A stretch of DNA of 64,000 bases from a virus, in IMG/VR virus record IMGVR_UViG_3300036770_008715, positions 1 through 64,000 of that record, one strand, 5' to 3'. This document shows, piece by piece, positions 38,830 to 46,720 of this stretch. A model generated the notes under the pieces. The model was not told the DNA's origin. It did not search any database and saw only the letters and a program-made list of their open reading frames with translations. The stretch's first letter is position 1; each line of letters opens with the position of its first letter. A program made the position numbers and the translations under genes.

Positions 38830-39332
38830 TCTGATTCCCCTTTCAACTTTTTTGTTTTGACAGAAGTTTCATAGTTCTCAATAAACGCTGAAATATTATC
38901 ATACAGTTCAAACTGTCTGTTAACACCATCAGCATCTAGTTGATTGAATTCATCAATAACACCAGACATCTCTGCTGACTTGTACTTGACATAGAGTTGT
39001 TTCTTCTCGCGTTGTATCCGCCTCAAGAATGCATAATATACTATTTGAGTGAAATAAGCAAATGGATTACTGGATTTTGTTGGGTCGAAGTTGTCAGCAT
39101 AGAGCACACAGTTTTCAATAGCATCGGAAATCATTTCATCACGAAAAGTATAAGAGATAAAGTTGGGCTTATGTGATAGGTTCTCAGCTATCATCATGAA
39201 ACACTTCCCAACATACTCAGGAATCCGAGGCTTCTGTTTGTTGGCTTCTTTAGCTTCCTTGATCTTATCCTTGTATGCAATCATTTCTTTCAGGAACATT
39301 GAATTGTCAATATAATGCGTTCTTTTCTTCAT
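38826..39332 (-). CDS. 55: gp55 late-transcription sigma factor
   Basis: This small sigma-like subunit directs host RNA polymerase to TATAAATA late promoters. The 168 residues (T4: 185) contain SYTFRDEMISDAIENCVLYADNF and SSNPFAYFTQIVYYAFLRRIQREKKQ, the sigma region-2-like core. The matching late promoters occur in this window at 1877, 23606, 41762, 42856, 45514 and 48083. I see no clamp-binding tail like that of T4 gp55. Confidence 0.95.
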   Translation of the reverse strand: MKKRTHYIDNSMFLKEMIAYKDKIKEAKEANKQKPRIPEYVGKCFMMIAENLSHKPNFISYTFRDEMISDAIENCVLYADNFDPTKSSNPFAYFTQIVYYAFLRRIQREKKQLYVKYKSAEMSGVIDEFNQLDADGVNRQFELYDNISAFIENYETSVKTKKLKGESE

Positions 39333-39358
39333 AAATATTTGCCTTTTTTCAAAAAGAT

Positions 39359-39364
39359 AGTATA
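39359..39364 (-). promoter_or_regulatory. Possible -10 element before gp55
   Basis: TATACT on the minus strand, about 27 nt before the gp55 ATG, in a 53-nt spacer. The -35 is weak (TTAACT at 19 nt). Confidence 0.35.
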
Positions 39365-39385
39365 ATCACTGTGTGGTCTTTTAAG

Positions 39386-39778
39386 TTAATGTTTCTTTAT
39401 ACTCTTCCAGACATCTTCGAAAGACACTACGGTTTTATCCGCATTTTCCTGCAGTACCTTCTTCTTCATGTCTTCATCAGGAATAATGGAGAAGAAGATC
39501 TCAGAAACCTCAATGTAGTTATCAAGAAAGTTCTTTTGTACTTCTAGAACAAATAGAACATCTTTCATTGAAACTGTCAAATAATCAAACTTAGCAATCA
39601 AGGGTGGTACCCATTCCTTGATATGTAAGATCTGCTGTTCTTCATAGTCACCAACATTATCGTGTTGTATTTGAATAGGTCTTGCCAAATACATGAAGTC
39701 ATCATGCATTTCAGTGTGGGCAACAATATTCTCTCCATTTCGCAGTTTGATAAAGCGAACTGTATCTGGTGTTAGCAT
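39386..39778 (-). CDS. Sm-like-fold phage protein, larger paralogue (130 aa)
   Basis: The N-terminus (TVRFIKLRNGENIVAHTEMHD, then LARPIQIQHD) follows the same pattern as the 97-aa protein at 9751-10044 (KMVSGEELLAEV ... VKNPIVIMM), suggesting the same small beta-barrel fold. Residues 50-110 add WVPPLIAKFDYLTVSMKDVLFV, and the C-terminus is helical. It shares one base with uvsW and precedes gp55, so it may influence RNA or late expression; this is inference. Confidence 0.65.
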   Translation of the reverse strand: MLTPDTVRFIKLRNGENIVAHTEMHDDFMYLARPIQIQHDNVGDYEEQQILHIKEWVPPLIAKFDYLTVSMKDVLFVLEVQKNFLDNYIEVSEIFFSIIPDEDMKKKVLQENADKTVVSFEDVWKSIKKH

Positions 39779-41229
39779 TATTGGATCTCCACTTTCTTTG
39801 TGCTGATTGGGAACTTTTCTTCGTTGTACATTTTAATACGTTCCTCAAAGTGTTTCAATGCAAAGTTCACATTACTTTTATATCGCAAATCATCTGCTAT
39901 ATCGTAGAGCACTGCTTGCTCTTTATCATCACCTAAACGTAAACCTCGACCAATAGACTGAAGGCTTCTAATTCTGCTCTTCGTTGGTGACGCGAAGATA
40001 ATATTATGGAGGTTCCTTATATTTATTCCAGTAGAAAAGGTGCCATACGAAGCTATGATAATTGCATCTTTTTCTTTCTCAGTAATATGACGGATCTCTT
40101 CTCTATCCATCACATCAGTTGATCCGCATACAAAAAATATTTTTCTGTTGTAGTTCTTTTGTTTGAACAGTTCGTGTAATACTTTACCATGCTTTTCAAC
40201 ATAGGTGTAGAGGATTAGAGTGTTGCCTTCAAGACTAGCAGCCAGTCCACGAATAAATTTATTACGCTCTTCATTTGATACAAGGAAATCCATCTCTTCT
40301 GGATAAGTCATACCGCGAACATGTTTGCAAACAGCTTCAGGATACTTGAGTATCATACACTTGATTGCAAAGTTTGCTAGGTGTTTCTGTTCAATCAGTT
40401 CTTTGGTTGTGACAATCTTTTTTACTGGACCAAACAATCCTTCAAGAACTAGTTTGTTTACTTTAGTGCCATCAAGTGTACCTGTTGTACCAATACGATA
40501 GTCGCAGTTAATCAGTTTGGTCATAATATCAGTAAGTGACTTGGCCTTGAATGTATGAGCTTCATCGCCGATCACATAATCAAACTTCGAAAAATATTTT
40601 TTTGGCATATCGTAGATTGATTGCCAAGTTGAAATGATTACAGGAGCAAGTGGTTCTTTCTCTCGCCCCTGATAAATTTTCTGGCAGTAGTTTTCTGCAT
40701 CCCAACCATAGGATTTAAAGTCGCCATACATCTGCTCAACAAGTGATACAGTTGGCACAATCAACAGACCTTGCTTTTTACCAAGAGCCATGAGCTTACG
40801 GATGATCAGATAGATGATAAGAGATTTGCCTGATGCAGTTGGTGAAATAATTACTGCTCTTTTCTTTGTTGCTGAGTAGCCAAAGGCAGTTAGCTGATAA
40901 TCTCTTGGCGCAAAAGGCAGACCGAGTGTATCAACAAAAGAAAGATCTATTGGAGTTTTGCCGAAGTAATTGGTGTTATCTTCAACAGGATACTCATTGA
41001 TATTACAGAACTCGATGATGTATGGGACTAGACCAGCATATATTTTTCTAAACCTATAATTAAAAAGTTTGATAGTACCATCCCAGTGTTTATTTCTATA
41101 TGCAGGAGAAAATTTTGCATTTGGTACTTGAAATGTAAAAAATTGATTTAATTCCATTGCAATAGAATCTTCACAATCTACATGACAATAGATATTGTCT
41201 ATTTTATTTATTTGTATCTGTATTTCCAT
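39778..41229 (-). CDS. uvsW: UvsW helicase
   Basis: This SF2 helicase unwinds R-loops and branched DNA, switching replication to the recombination mode. The 483 residues contain Walker A ISPTASGKSLIIYL, the DEAH box YVIGDEAHTFKAKS, TGTLDGTKVN (motif III), and the C-terminal SIGRGLRLGDD (motif VI). The first 110 residues correspond to the N-terminal DNA-binding domain. It follows uvsY with the NUMOD-type ORF inserted in between. Confidence 0.96.
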   Translation of the reverse strand: MEIQIQINKIDNIYCHVDCEDSIAMELNQFFTFQVPNAKFSPAYRNKHWDGTIKLFNYRFRKIYAGLVPYIIEFCNINEYPVEDNTNYFGKTPIDLSFVDTLGLPFAPRDYQLTAFGYSATKKRAVIISPTASGKSLIIYLIIRKLMALGKKQGLLIVPTVSLVEQMYGDFKSYGWDAENYCQKIYQGREKEPLAPVIISTWQSIYDMPKKYFSKFDYVIGDEAHTFKAKSLTDIMTKLINCDYRIGTTGTLDGTKVNKLVLEGLFGPVKKIVTTKELIEQKHLANFAIKCMILKYPEAVCKHVRGMTYPEEMDFLVSNEERNKFIRGLAASLEGNTLILYTYVEKHGKVLHELFKQKNYNRKIFFVCGSTDVMDREEIRHITEKEKDAIIIASYGTFSTGINIRNLHNIIFASPTKSRIRSLQSIGRGLRLGDDKEQAVLYDIADDLRYKSNVNFALKHFEERIKMYNEEKFPISTKKVEIQ

Positions 41230-41702
41230 GGTTGTACTTTTTTCATCCTTATAGACCTTTTCTCACTATCTGCTAATGCTGCGGCTTTCATTTTTTCTCT
41301 AACTTCTGGCCTTTTTGCAGGGTTTTTGTCTCCTAGAGTTCCGCATTTTGAATGATCTCTGTTGAATCTTCCTTCATCCCACGCTTTTTTTATCTGTTCT
41401 CCACATTTTTTCCTATCGACTCTAGAAGAAAATTCTCGCTGTTTCTTTGCATCTTTAAATACGCAGTTGGACCTTCCTCTTTTCCATCCTTCTGGTATCG
41501 TCTCAAAATTAAAAATATAATTGTCGACAGTCCCATTAGTTATCCATATTTTACCACTAGTGGTCGATCCGCCCAATGAGGTTTTCTTTGAGTCTTCTGG
41601 TATCTTATCCAGTTCCTGATCGCTGAGTGAAGGCATTTCTTCGAAAGGTATTTCTAGAATTTCGCAAAGGTTTTGCGAAAAGTTGTATGTATAAATAGAC
41701 AT
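41208..41702 (-). CDS. NUMOD-type ORF (homing-endonuclease-derived, no visible nuclease domain)
   Basis: The 164-residue protein starts at the ATG at 41702, with AAGGAG 7 nt upstream. Residues 51-78 (KIWITNGTVDNYIF, PEGWKRGRS) resemble the short tract seen in phage homing endonucleases, and NPAKRPEVREKM (127-138) is a NUMOD3-type DNA-binding motif. I see neither an HNH nor a GIY-YIG core. It sits between uvsY and uvsW, overlaps uvsW by 22 nt, and has its own late promoter and a leader hairpin. It is probably a truncated or free-standing homing-type DNA-binding protein. Confidence 0.7.
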   Translation of the reverse strand: MSIYTYNFSQNLCEILEIPFEEMPSLSDQELDKIPEDSKKTSLGGSTTSGKIWITNGTVDNYIFNFETIPEGWKRGRSNCVFKDAKKQREFSSRVDRKKCGEQIKKAWDEGRFNRDHSKCGTLGDKNPAKRPEVREKMKAAALADSEKRSIRMKKVQPWKYRYK

Positions 41703-41704
41703 GC

Positions 41705-41761
41705 TGGCACTCCTTACAGTGTTAGAGTCCCTGGGAATTGCAGTTCCGCGAGGGACATCTC
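41705..41761 (-). promoter_or_regulatory. Leader with stem-loop before the NUMOD ORF
   Basis: The minus strand carries GTCCCT ... AGGGAC (6 bp) with an inner GGAA/TTCC stem between late promoter and AAGGAG. It may hide the site in early read-through transcripts or stabilise the late transcript. Confidence 0.4.
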
Positions 41762-41769
41762 TATTTATA
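41762..41769 (-). promoter_or_regulatory. T4-type late promoter (TATAAATA)
   Basis: TTTATAAATAGAG on the minus strand, 60 nt before the NUMOD ORF and just after the uvsY stop. Confidence 0.7.
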
Positions 41770-41775
41770 AAATAT

Positions 41776-42240
41776 TTAATGCTGACCATGTATAAACTTT
41801 TCCCAAGACATATATTCTTTTAATTGCCATGTTCGATTGTTCAATTCTTTCATCACATTTACACAAAATGCAGCTGCTTCTTCGTGGTAACTTTTCTTAG
41901 CCTGGAGCCTAGTCAAATCATCATCACCTTCAAGATGCATTGCTAGATCTTGCTTGAGTACAAACGGAAACTGTTCCCAGCCATACTTATCAAGTTCTTC
42001 CTGAGAAAGTTTTCCATTGTAATACATCCACTTCAGTTTTCTTAGTTTGTTGTACTCAATAGCAATTTTCTTAGCAGCAAGATTGTGGGCTGAAAGAAAC
42101 TTATTGTATTTGTTGTGGAGAATAGGAATACGAATGATTTCTTTTCCAGGTTCAGTGGAATCGACATTTGAGTCTTTGGTCCACTCACTCATAATTTGTT
42201 CGATTGCTACAGCTTCAAGTTTCATAGTCAAAACATCCAT
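41776..42240 (-). CDS. uvsY: UvsY recombination mediator
   Basis: This protein loads UvsX on gp32-covered single strands. The 154 residues are helical with the LHNKYNKFLSAHNLAAKKIAIEYNKL segment (described in part) and QLKEYMSWEKFI at the end, in the position (23-...-uvsY-uvsW) and size of other T4-type UvsY proteins. An ATG at 42225 is an equally possible start. A consensus sigma70 promoter lies just upstream. Confidence 0.9.
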   Translation of the reverse strand: MDVLTMKLEAVAIEQIMSEWTKDSNVDSTEPGKEIIRIPILHNKYNKFLSAHNLAAKKIAIEYNKLRKLKWMYYNGKLSQEELDKYGWEQFPFVLKQDLAMHLEGDDDLTRLQAKKSYHEEAAAFCVNVMKELNNRTWQLKEYMSWEKFIHGQH

Positions 42241-42255
42241 CTTGAATTTATCCCA

Positions 42256-42284
42256 AGTATACTATAAATTATATTTTATGTCAA
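42256..42284 (-). promoter_or_regulatory. Strong sigma70-like promoter of uvsY
   Basis: The minus strand has TTGACA (42284-42279), a 17-nt AT-rich spacer and TATACT (42261-42256), a full -35 with a 5/6 -10. It starts transcription about 10 nt before the uvsY ATG. Confidence 0.8.
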
Positions 42285-42285
42285 G

Positions 42286-42831
42286 TCAAACTCTTTCGAT
42301 GTCGTAATAGGAGAACCTGAACGTAGCATCTGATGTAGTGATGACATCAGCTGTATCACCTGTATTGAACAGAATAGATCCAACAGATGTGGGAAATACA
42401 TCTTTAAATTTCACTCTGAAGTTTACATTATTTTTATTTGTATACACTGTAAGTGTAGCATCAGTATATTGAGGAGGAAGTCTGTTTGCTCCTCTGTATG
42501 CTGCAGTTGATGATAGCCTCTCCAGTTCACGATACTCTTTAAAGTCAGTTGGGAAACACATTGCCCGAATCCAGTCATGGAGTGATTGCCAGCCTCTAAG
42601 ATTTTCATCTACAACAAACGTGACATTAAACGTATCATACATCATCTTTTCGCCTGGAACATACAAATCAATGAATGGAGTATTGCGCGGAACTTCAGAA
42701 AGAGATACGCCAGGCAAGTTAGCAGTCTGACAGAAAAACGTAATGTTCTCAAGTCTAGTGAAATTGAGTCTGAACTTAGTTGTTTGTAGAATATCTTTGT
42801 TGAGAGGATTTCTTACTGCAACGTTAGCCAT
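42286..42831 (-). CDS. Second tail-tube-fold protein (gp19 paralogue) next to gp23
   Basis: The 181 residues read like the tail-tube family: FRLNFTRLENITFFCQTANLPGVSLSE, YVPGEKMMYDTFNVTFVVDENL, then SLHDWIRAMCFP. The pattern (strand - F-x-C-Q/K-x-A-x-L-P-G - long beta strands) is shared with the gp19 encoded at 49722-50309 (RFFCKSAQLPGSTIG). It may be a baseplate tube initiator (gp54-like), a tail-end or head-tail part. It has its own late promoter and lies between 23 and uvsY. Confidence 0.8.
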   Translation of the reverse strand: MANVAVRNPLNKDILQTTKFRLNFTRLENITFFCQTANLPGVSLSEVPRNTPFIDLYVPGEKMMYDTFNVTFVVDENLRGWQSLHDWIRAMCFPTDFKEYRELERLSSTAAYRGANRLPPQYTDATLTVYTNKNNVNFRVKFKDVFPTSVGSILFNTGDTADVITTSDATFRFSYYDIERV

Positions 42832-42855
42832 TATAGTTTCTCGAGGAATATAAAG

Positions 42856-42863
42856 TATTTATA
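42856..42863 (-). promoter_or_regulatory. T4-type late promoter (TATAAATA)
   Basis: CTATAAATACTTTA on the minus strand, 25 nt before the tube-paralogue ATG, immediately after the gp23 terminator. Confidence 0.75.
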
Positions 42864-42891
42864 GAAAAGAAAAGGGGGACCGAAGTCCCCC
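42864..42891 (-). terminator. Rho-independent terminator after gp23 (UUCG tetraloop)
   Basis: The minus strand reads GGGGGAC-TTCG-GTCCCCC then TTTTCTTTTC. The exact seven-pair stem with a UUCG loop is a strong, stable terminator, as expected for the most abundant late mRNA. Confidence 0.93.
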
Positions 42892-42925
42892 AAAAATCGC
42901 TGTTATTGTTATAGTAGCGATTTTA

Positions 42926-44272
42926 TTAACCCGTAAGGTTAAGTACACGGAATCGACGATAGTAGAGGTTGCTATTGTTAGCAAGCGCACCATCACCTGC
43001 CGAAGTAGCGAAAGGATTCGCAACGAGACCATAACGGGTCTTGAAGCCAATCTTAGGCTGGAAGGTGTTTGGATTGATTGCACGTACCATCTGGAGAGGT
43101 ACGTATGGGCAATAGAACATACCAGCGTCATAAGGAGTTGTTCCCTTATAACCGACAACAACGAAGTCCTGAGCCTGTACGGAGTATGGATCAACATACA
43201 CCTTGATTCGACCGAAGAGCGTACCAGCGAAGGTATTGCCCGTGTCGTCAACAGTCAGGTTCGTGCTATTGGTGAGGCCGCTGTTGTAGTCAAGAAGGCC
43301 AGTCATTGCGAGAGCGGATGCTACGTCTGTGGAGACGATAAGCATGTTGCCCTTGCCACGACGGGTATCTTTAGCGATCTGGTTGCTTGCGCGCTCGATC
43401 GCGAACAGAAGTCCCTTGAAACGCTCAACAGCCCAACGGCCAGTTGTATCAGCACTGTTCGTCAGGTTGAAGATAGCAGATGTTGCGGTATTGTTGAGAT
43501 AACCAACTTTAGCAGTTGCGTAGATCTTACGAACAACTTCGCGGTTGATTTCAGCAAGGATTTCCGTTGACAGGATATTGCTGAGTTCTGCTTCGGCGTC
43601 GAGGCCATGGATAGCCTTGAGGTCCTGGGCGAGTTCAAGCGTATATTCTGCCTTCAGAGCGCGGGTTCCTGCAACAACCGATACGCGATCGATCGTGAAG
43701 CCCATTTCACCGAATGCCGTACCACCACCGAGATCTTCAGCAGTGATTGTGGCAATGCTGCTACCCGTGTTACCAAGTTCGAATTGCTGAGTGATTGCTG
43801 GTTGTGAGTTAGCAGTACCGCCAAATGGCGTGTTGTTGTCATGGGTGCCTGATCCAGCGAAGTCGGTGTCGGCTTCGTTGAACAGAGCTTCACCAGTGAC
43901 AGCAGTTGTATTGGCATACTGTGAACGCATTGCGAAGATAAGGCCAGTTGGACCCGTCATTGGCTGAACGCCGCAGATGTCATATGCCATCAGGTTGGGC
44001 ATTGCACGACGGACGAGACCGATGAGGATAGGATCGAAGCCTTTTACGTTGCCTTCTGAACCTTGAATTGGTGACATACCACCAGCAACAGCGTTGACTG
44101 GGGATGCTTCCCAAAGGTTATTCATTGCCATTGCTTCTTCGCGAAGGGCACGCTCTTGGTTCTCCAGAACGAGGGCAGTTACGGCACGACGATAGGGGTC
44201 GGCAATTTTGCTGAGTTCTGGGTGATCAAGAACGGGAGCCCACTTCTTTGTGTGAGTTTCTGATAGATACAT
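42926..44272 (-). CDS. 23: gp23 major capsid protein
   Basis: This HK97-fold shell protein is processed by the gp21 protease. The 448 residues contain LIGLVRRAMPNLMAYDICGVQPMTGPTGLIFAMR (shown in part), the most conserved block of T4-type gp23, plus MGFTIDRVSVVAGTRALKAEYTLE and KDTRRGKGNMLIVS. The first about 65 residues are the likely pro-peptide. The DNA is G/C-rich and codon-biased compared with accessory genes, fitting high expression. The gene is followed by a strong terminator. Confidence 0.98.
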   Translation of the reverse strand: MYLSETHTKKWAPVLDHPELSKIADPYRRAVTALVLENQERALREEAMAMNNLWEASPVNAVAGGMSPIQGSEGNVKGFDPILIGLVRRAMPNLMAYDICGVQPMTGPTGLIFAMRSQYANTTAVTGEALFNEADTDFAGSGTHDNNTPFGGTANSQPAITQQFELGNTGSSIATITAEDLGGGTAFGEMGFTIDRVSVVAGTRALKAEYTLELAQDLKAIHGLDAEAELSNILSTEILAEINREVVRKIYATAKVGYLNNTATSAIFNLTNSADTTGRWAVERFKGLLFAIERASNQIAKDTRRGKGNMLIVSTDVASALAMTGLLDYNSGLTNSTNLTVDDTGNTFAGTLFGRIKVYVDPYSVQAQDFVVVGYKGTTPYDAGMFYCPYVPLQMVRAINPNTFQPKIGFKTRYGLVANPFATSAGDGALANNSNLYYRRFRVLNLTG

Positions 44273-44299
44273 GGTTAGTTCTCCGTAGTTCTAGTTGCT

Positions 44300-45487
44300 T
44301 CACTTAGGAAGCGTTTTGGTTATAGCTTTAACATAATAATCCATTGCACCGCTAACCTCCTGGTCATCAACCGTTTCAACCGCAGTGACAGGAGCTTCGC
44401 TTCTGGCAGCTTTGGTTGGGAAGTAGCTCTCGCGAATCACTGCGAGCTTCTCCGTATACTCACCCTCTGTGGTGAACTCAACGCCCTCTGCGAGCGACTT
44501 TATCTTCTGAACCTGCATTTCTGTGAGTCCTTCACAGGTGCGGCGAAGAATTTCGACAGACTTAGACTCATTGAGTTGCTTTTCGAGTTGCTCCATCTGG
44601 CCAAGAGCTTCTTCAAGCAGCCCTTCAGCTTCGACGACTCGACCAGCCATTTCTTCAACGAGGTCAGCCTTTTCTTCGGGAACTTCGATATAATGTTCCA
44701 CGAAGAGATTCTTGAGACCATTGATGAAGTCTTCGGCAATTTCAGCGCGAAGGCCAGTTTCAATGGCTACTTGGTTTTCTTTCATCCACTGCTCAACAAC
44801 ATAGTTGAGATACTCATCAACTTGCTCGGAGAGTTGAGCCTGGATAGCTTCGATTTCAGAAGCAACTTCTTTCTCATTCTCTTCGGCGATTTGATGGACG
44901 ATTGTTTCTACGCGTGCACGAACAGCTGCTTCGAAGATCGTGGTCGCCTTGGTGCGGAACTCTTCGGAGAGTGACTCGCCATTGAAGAGTGCATCAACGT
45001 CTTCTTTGCAAGAACCCATGCTGGAATCAACCATGCCTTTCATCTTAGCCTTACGCGCTTCGATGATTTCTTCTTCGGTCAGTTCGGGGAGTTGCTCGAC
45101 TTCTTCTTGCTCAGCGACAACTTCTTGCGCTTCTTCTGATTCAAGCTCAGCGAAAAACTGCTCGCGCTCTTCGTCAGTTAGGCTCTCAAGGAACTGCTCA
45201 ACTTCTTCTTCGGTGAGCTCTTGCTCTTCCTCAATAACTTCTTCCGTTGACTCAACTTCGTCTTCGGCGAGCTTTTTCATTGGCTCAGAAGTAGCGCCTT
45301 CTTTGCCAGGCTTAGGTGCTTCTTTCTGCTTGCCAGCAGCTGTAACGCCAATAGCAGTTGGCTCGGTTGTTGGCGTTTGTCCGCCAAGTTCTTCGGCGTC
45401 GCCTGGACCCTTTTGCATTGGATCCTTTGCTTTGCCGAGTGTTTGGCTAAGGATTTCAGCGGCAGATTCTGTGAGAGACTTGCTCAT
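44300..45487 (-). CDS. 22: gp22 prohead scaffold protein
   Basis: This major scaffolding core protein is degraded by gp21 after head assembly. The 395 residues are almost entirely helical and highly acidic (ESTEEVIEEEQELTEEEVEQ and following), with a C-terminal region LNESKSVEILRRTCEGLTEMQVQKI that matches the conserved end of gp22. It is longer than T4 gp22 (269), mainly through an extra N-terminal Gly/Pro/Glu-rich segment. It lies 27 nt before gp23. Confidence 0.93.
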   Translation of the reverse strand: MSKSLTESAAEILSQTLGKAKDPMQKGPGDAEELGGQTPTTEPTAIGVTAAGKQKEAPKPGKEGATSEPMKKLAEDEVESTEEVIEEEQELTEEEVEQFLESLTDEEREQFFAELESEEAQEVVAEQEEVEQLPELTEEEIIEARKAKMKGMVDSSMGSCKEDVDALFNGESLSEEFRTKATTIFEAAVRARVETIVHQIAEENEKEVASEIEAIQAQLSEQVDEYLNYVVEQWMKENQVAIETGLRAEIAEDFINGLKNLFVEHYIEVPEEKADLVEEMAGRVVEAEGLLEEALGQMEQLEKQLNESKSVEILRRTCEGLTEMQVQKIKSLAEGVEFTTEGEYTEKLAVIRESYFPTKAARSEAPVTAVETVDDQEVSGAMDYYVKAITKTLPK

Positions 45488-45513
45488 TTGTAAACTCCTA
45501 TAAGAGATTAATT

Positions 45514-45521
45514 TATTTATA
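45514..45521 (-). promoter_or_regulatory. T4-type late promoter (TATAAATA) for 22-23
   Basis: TTATAAATAAATT on the minus strand, 27 nt before the gp22 ATG. Confidence 0.75.
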
Positions 45522-45525
45522 ATAA

Positions 45526-46170
45526 TTAAAGTTTTGACATAAAGTTTTCAAAGATCTTCAAGGAGATCTCTTCTATTTGTCGTTGCTTTGCCTTCTTCAT
45601 TTGCTCATGGTATTCTACGATATTGACCTCATGGACAACACCATTGTTCCATACCCATTCTTTGCCTTCCATGATACCTTGTACAAAGGCACCTGGAGCT
45701 GAAGGATCTGCAACGATATCTGCCGCTGTAGCTAGATAATAGTCATCTTGCACCACGTTGACACCATTCACTTCTTTGAGTGAACCCATGCCACGCGATG
45801 ATACACCAAGGGTAGCTCCGCCTTCCATCAGTGCTTTGGCGATTTTACCCATTGGAGTTTCAAGAATTTTTGCCTTTCCGACGAAATTGTTTCCCTCTTG
45901 CTTGAGCGAAACAATCATGTGTGATACTCGATCGAGGTTGATTGAAGGTGAGTCGGGATGACCAAGCTCTCCAAATGCTCGATTGTTCTTGACATATTCT
46001 TCGTTATAACGATCAACTTCCTTGGCCAGCGTACCAATTGGATAGATACGGCCATTGCGGTTCTTTTGTTCACCAACAAGGAATGGACCTTGAATGAAGA
46101 GAGACTTAACACCATTTTTAGTTTCGGTGATAATCTTTACTTCATTGATATTTTCGGTGATAAGTTTCAT
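45526..46170 (-). CDS. 21: gp21 prohead core protease
   Basis: This serine protease cleaves head proteins after (I/L)-x-E sites. The 214 residues contain FIQGPFLVGEQKNRNGRIYP, the catalytic His in FGELGHPDSPSINL and the catalytic Ser in LGVSSRGMG, then DIVADPSAPGAFV, all T4-type gp21 landmarks. It precedes gene 22, as in T4. Confidence 0.95.
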   Translation of the reverse strand: MKLITENINEVKIITETKNGVKSLFIQGPFLVGEQKNRNGRIYPIGTLAKEVDRYNEEYVKNNRAFGELGHPDSPSINLDRVSHMIVSLKQEGNNFVGKAKILETPMGKIAKALMEGGATLGVSSRGMGSLKEVNGVNVVQDDYYLATAADIVADPSAPGAFVQGIMEGKEWVWNNGVVHEVNIVEYHEQMKKAKQRQIEEISLKIFENFMSKL

Positions 46171-46172
46171 CC

Positions 46173-46502
46173 TTATACTCCAAGTGTTGATCTTTTTCTT
46201 AGTGATCTTTTTCTTTTCATCAACGCTCTGGCTAACTTAGCTTTTCTTTTGAGCTTACCACGACGCTGAGAGATCTTACGATTGAGTCGCTCTTTGGCAC
46301 TCATTCTCTTCATCTTTCCACCACGAAGCGTATAACCAGCGACATTAGAAACTTTCTTTCTTCGCTGAATCTTTCCGCCTCGAACTCTCGCTTTAACTAT
46401 TTTTACTCTAGGTGCTTCATCTAGCTGGATAATATCCTTCAGCATATCCAACTTTTCTTCAAGAATGCGACGAAGTTTTGCTTCAATTATTTCTCTATTC
46501 AT
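46173..46502 (-). CDS. Highly basic prohead-core-type protein (gp68 position)
   Basis: The 109 residues have an acidic, helical start (EIIEAKLRRILEEKLDMLKDI) and a very Arg/Lys-rich remainder (VRGGKIQRRKKVSNVAG, KRKRSLRKRSTLGV). Position between the gp67-like gene and 21 equals that of T4 gene 68, but similarity to gp68 cannot be claimed. A DNA-binding internal head protein is plausible. It overlaps the upstream gene by 4 nt. Confidence 0.65.
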   Translation of the reverse strand: MNREIIEAKLRRILEEKLDMLKDIIQLDEAPRVKIVKARVRGGKIQRRKKVSNVAGYTLRGGKMKRMSAKERLNRKISQRRGKLKRKAKLARALMKRKRSLRKRSTLGV

Positions 46503-46720
46503 TCTGCAACACCAGAGATAGGAGCACTGAGCTGACCAATTTCATTGAAAGGAATCGTGAATACCATGCCGTACTGATCGTTTGTGTACATTGCAACTTT
46601 TCTACCATCAGGGAATATACGAATACCACGACGGCGAAGTACCAGCATTGCTGCTGGAATTATTTCTTTATCAAACGATCTAGCTTCGGCTAGATTTTCA
46701 CGAAGCTCCTTAAATCTCAT
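46499..46720 (-). CDS. Small head-region protein (73 aa)
   Basis: MRFKELRENLAEARSF, then AAMLVLRRRGIRIFPDGRKVAMY; a small basic beta-type domain with overlaps of 4 nt to both neighbours. No family is recognised; its place in the head gene cluster suggests a structural or assembly part. Confidence 0.6.
   Translation of the reverse strand: MRFKELRENLAEARSFDKEIIPAAMLVLRRRGIRIFPDGRKVAMYTNDQYGMVFTIPFNEIGQLSAPISGVAE

Noticed and set aside
42286-42831. gp24 vertex or gp3 tail terminator
   Set aside because: Position would fit, but the sequence pattern is that of tail-tube proteins.
44940-45503. 187-codon plus-strand frame rich in Ser/Cys
   Set aside because: It is the exact complement of the Glu/Ala-rich gp22 gene, whose repeated GAA/GAG codons give TTC/CTC runs; no ribosome site or homology.
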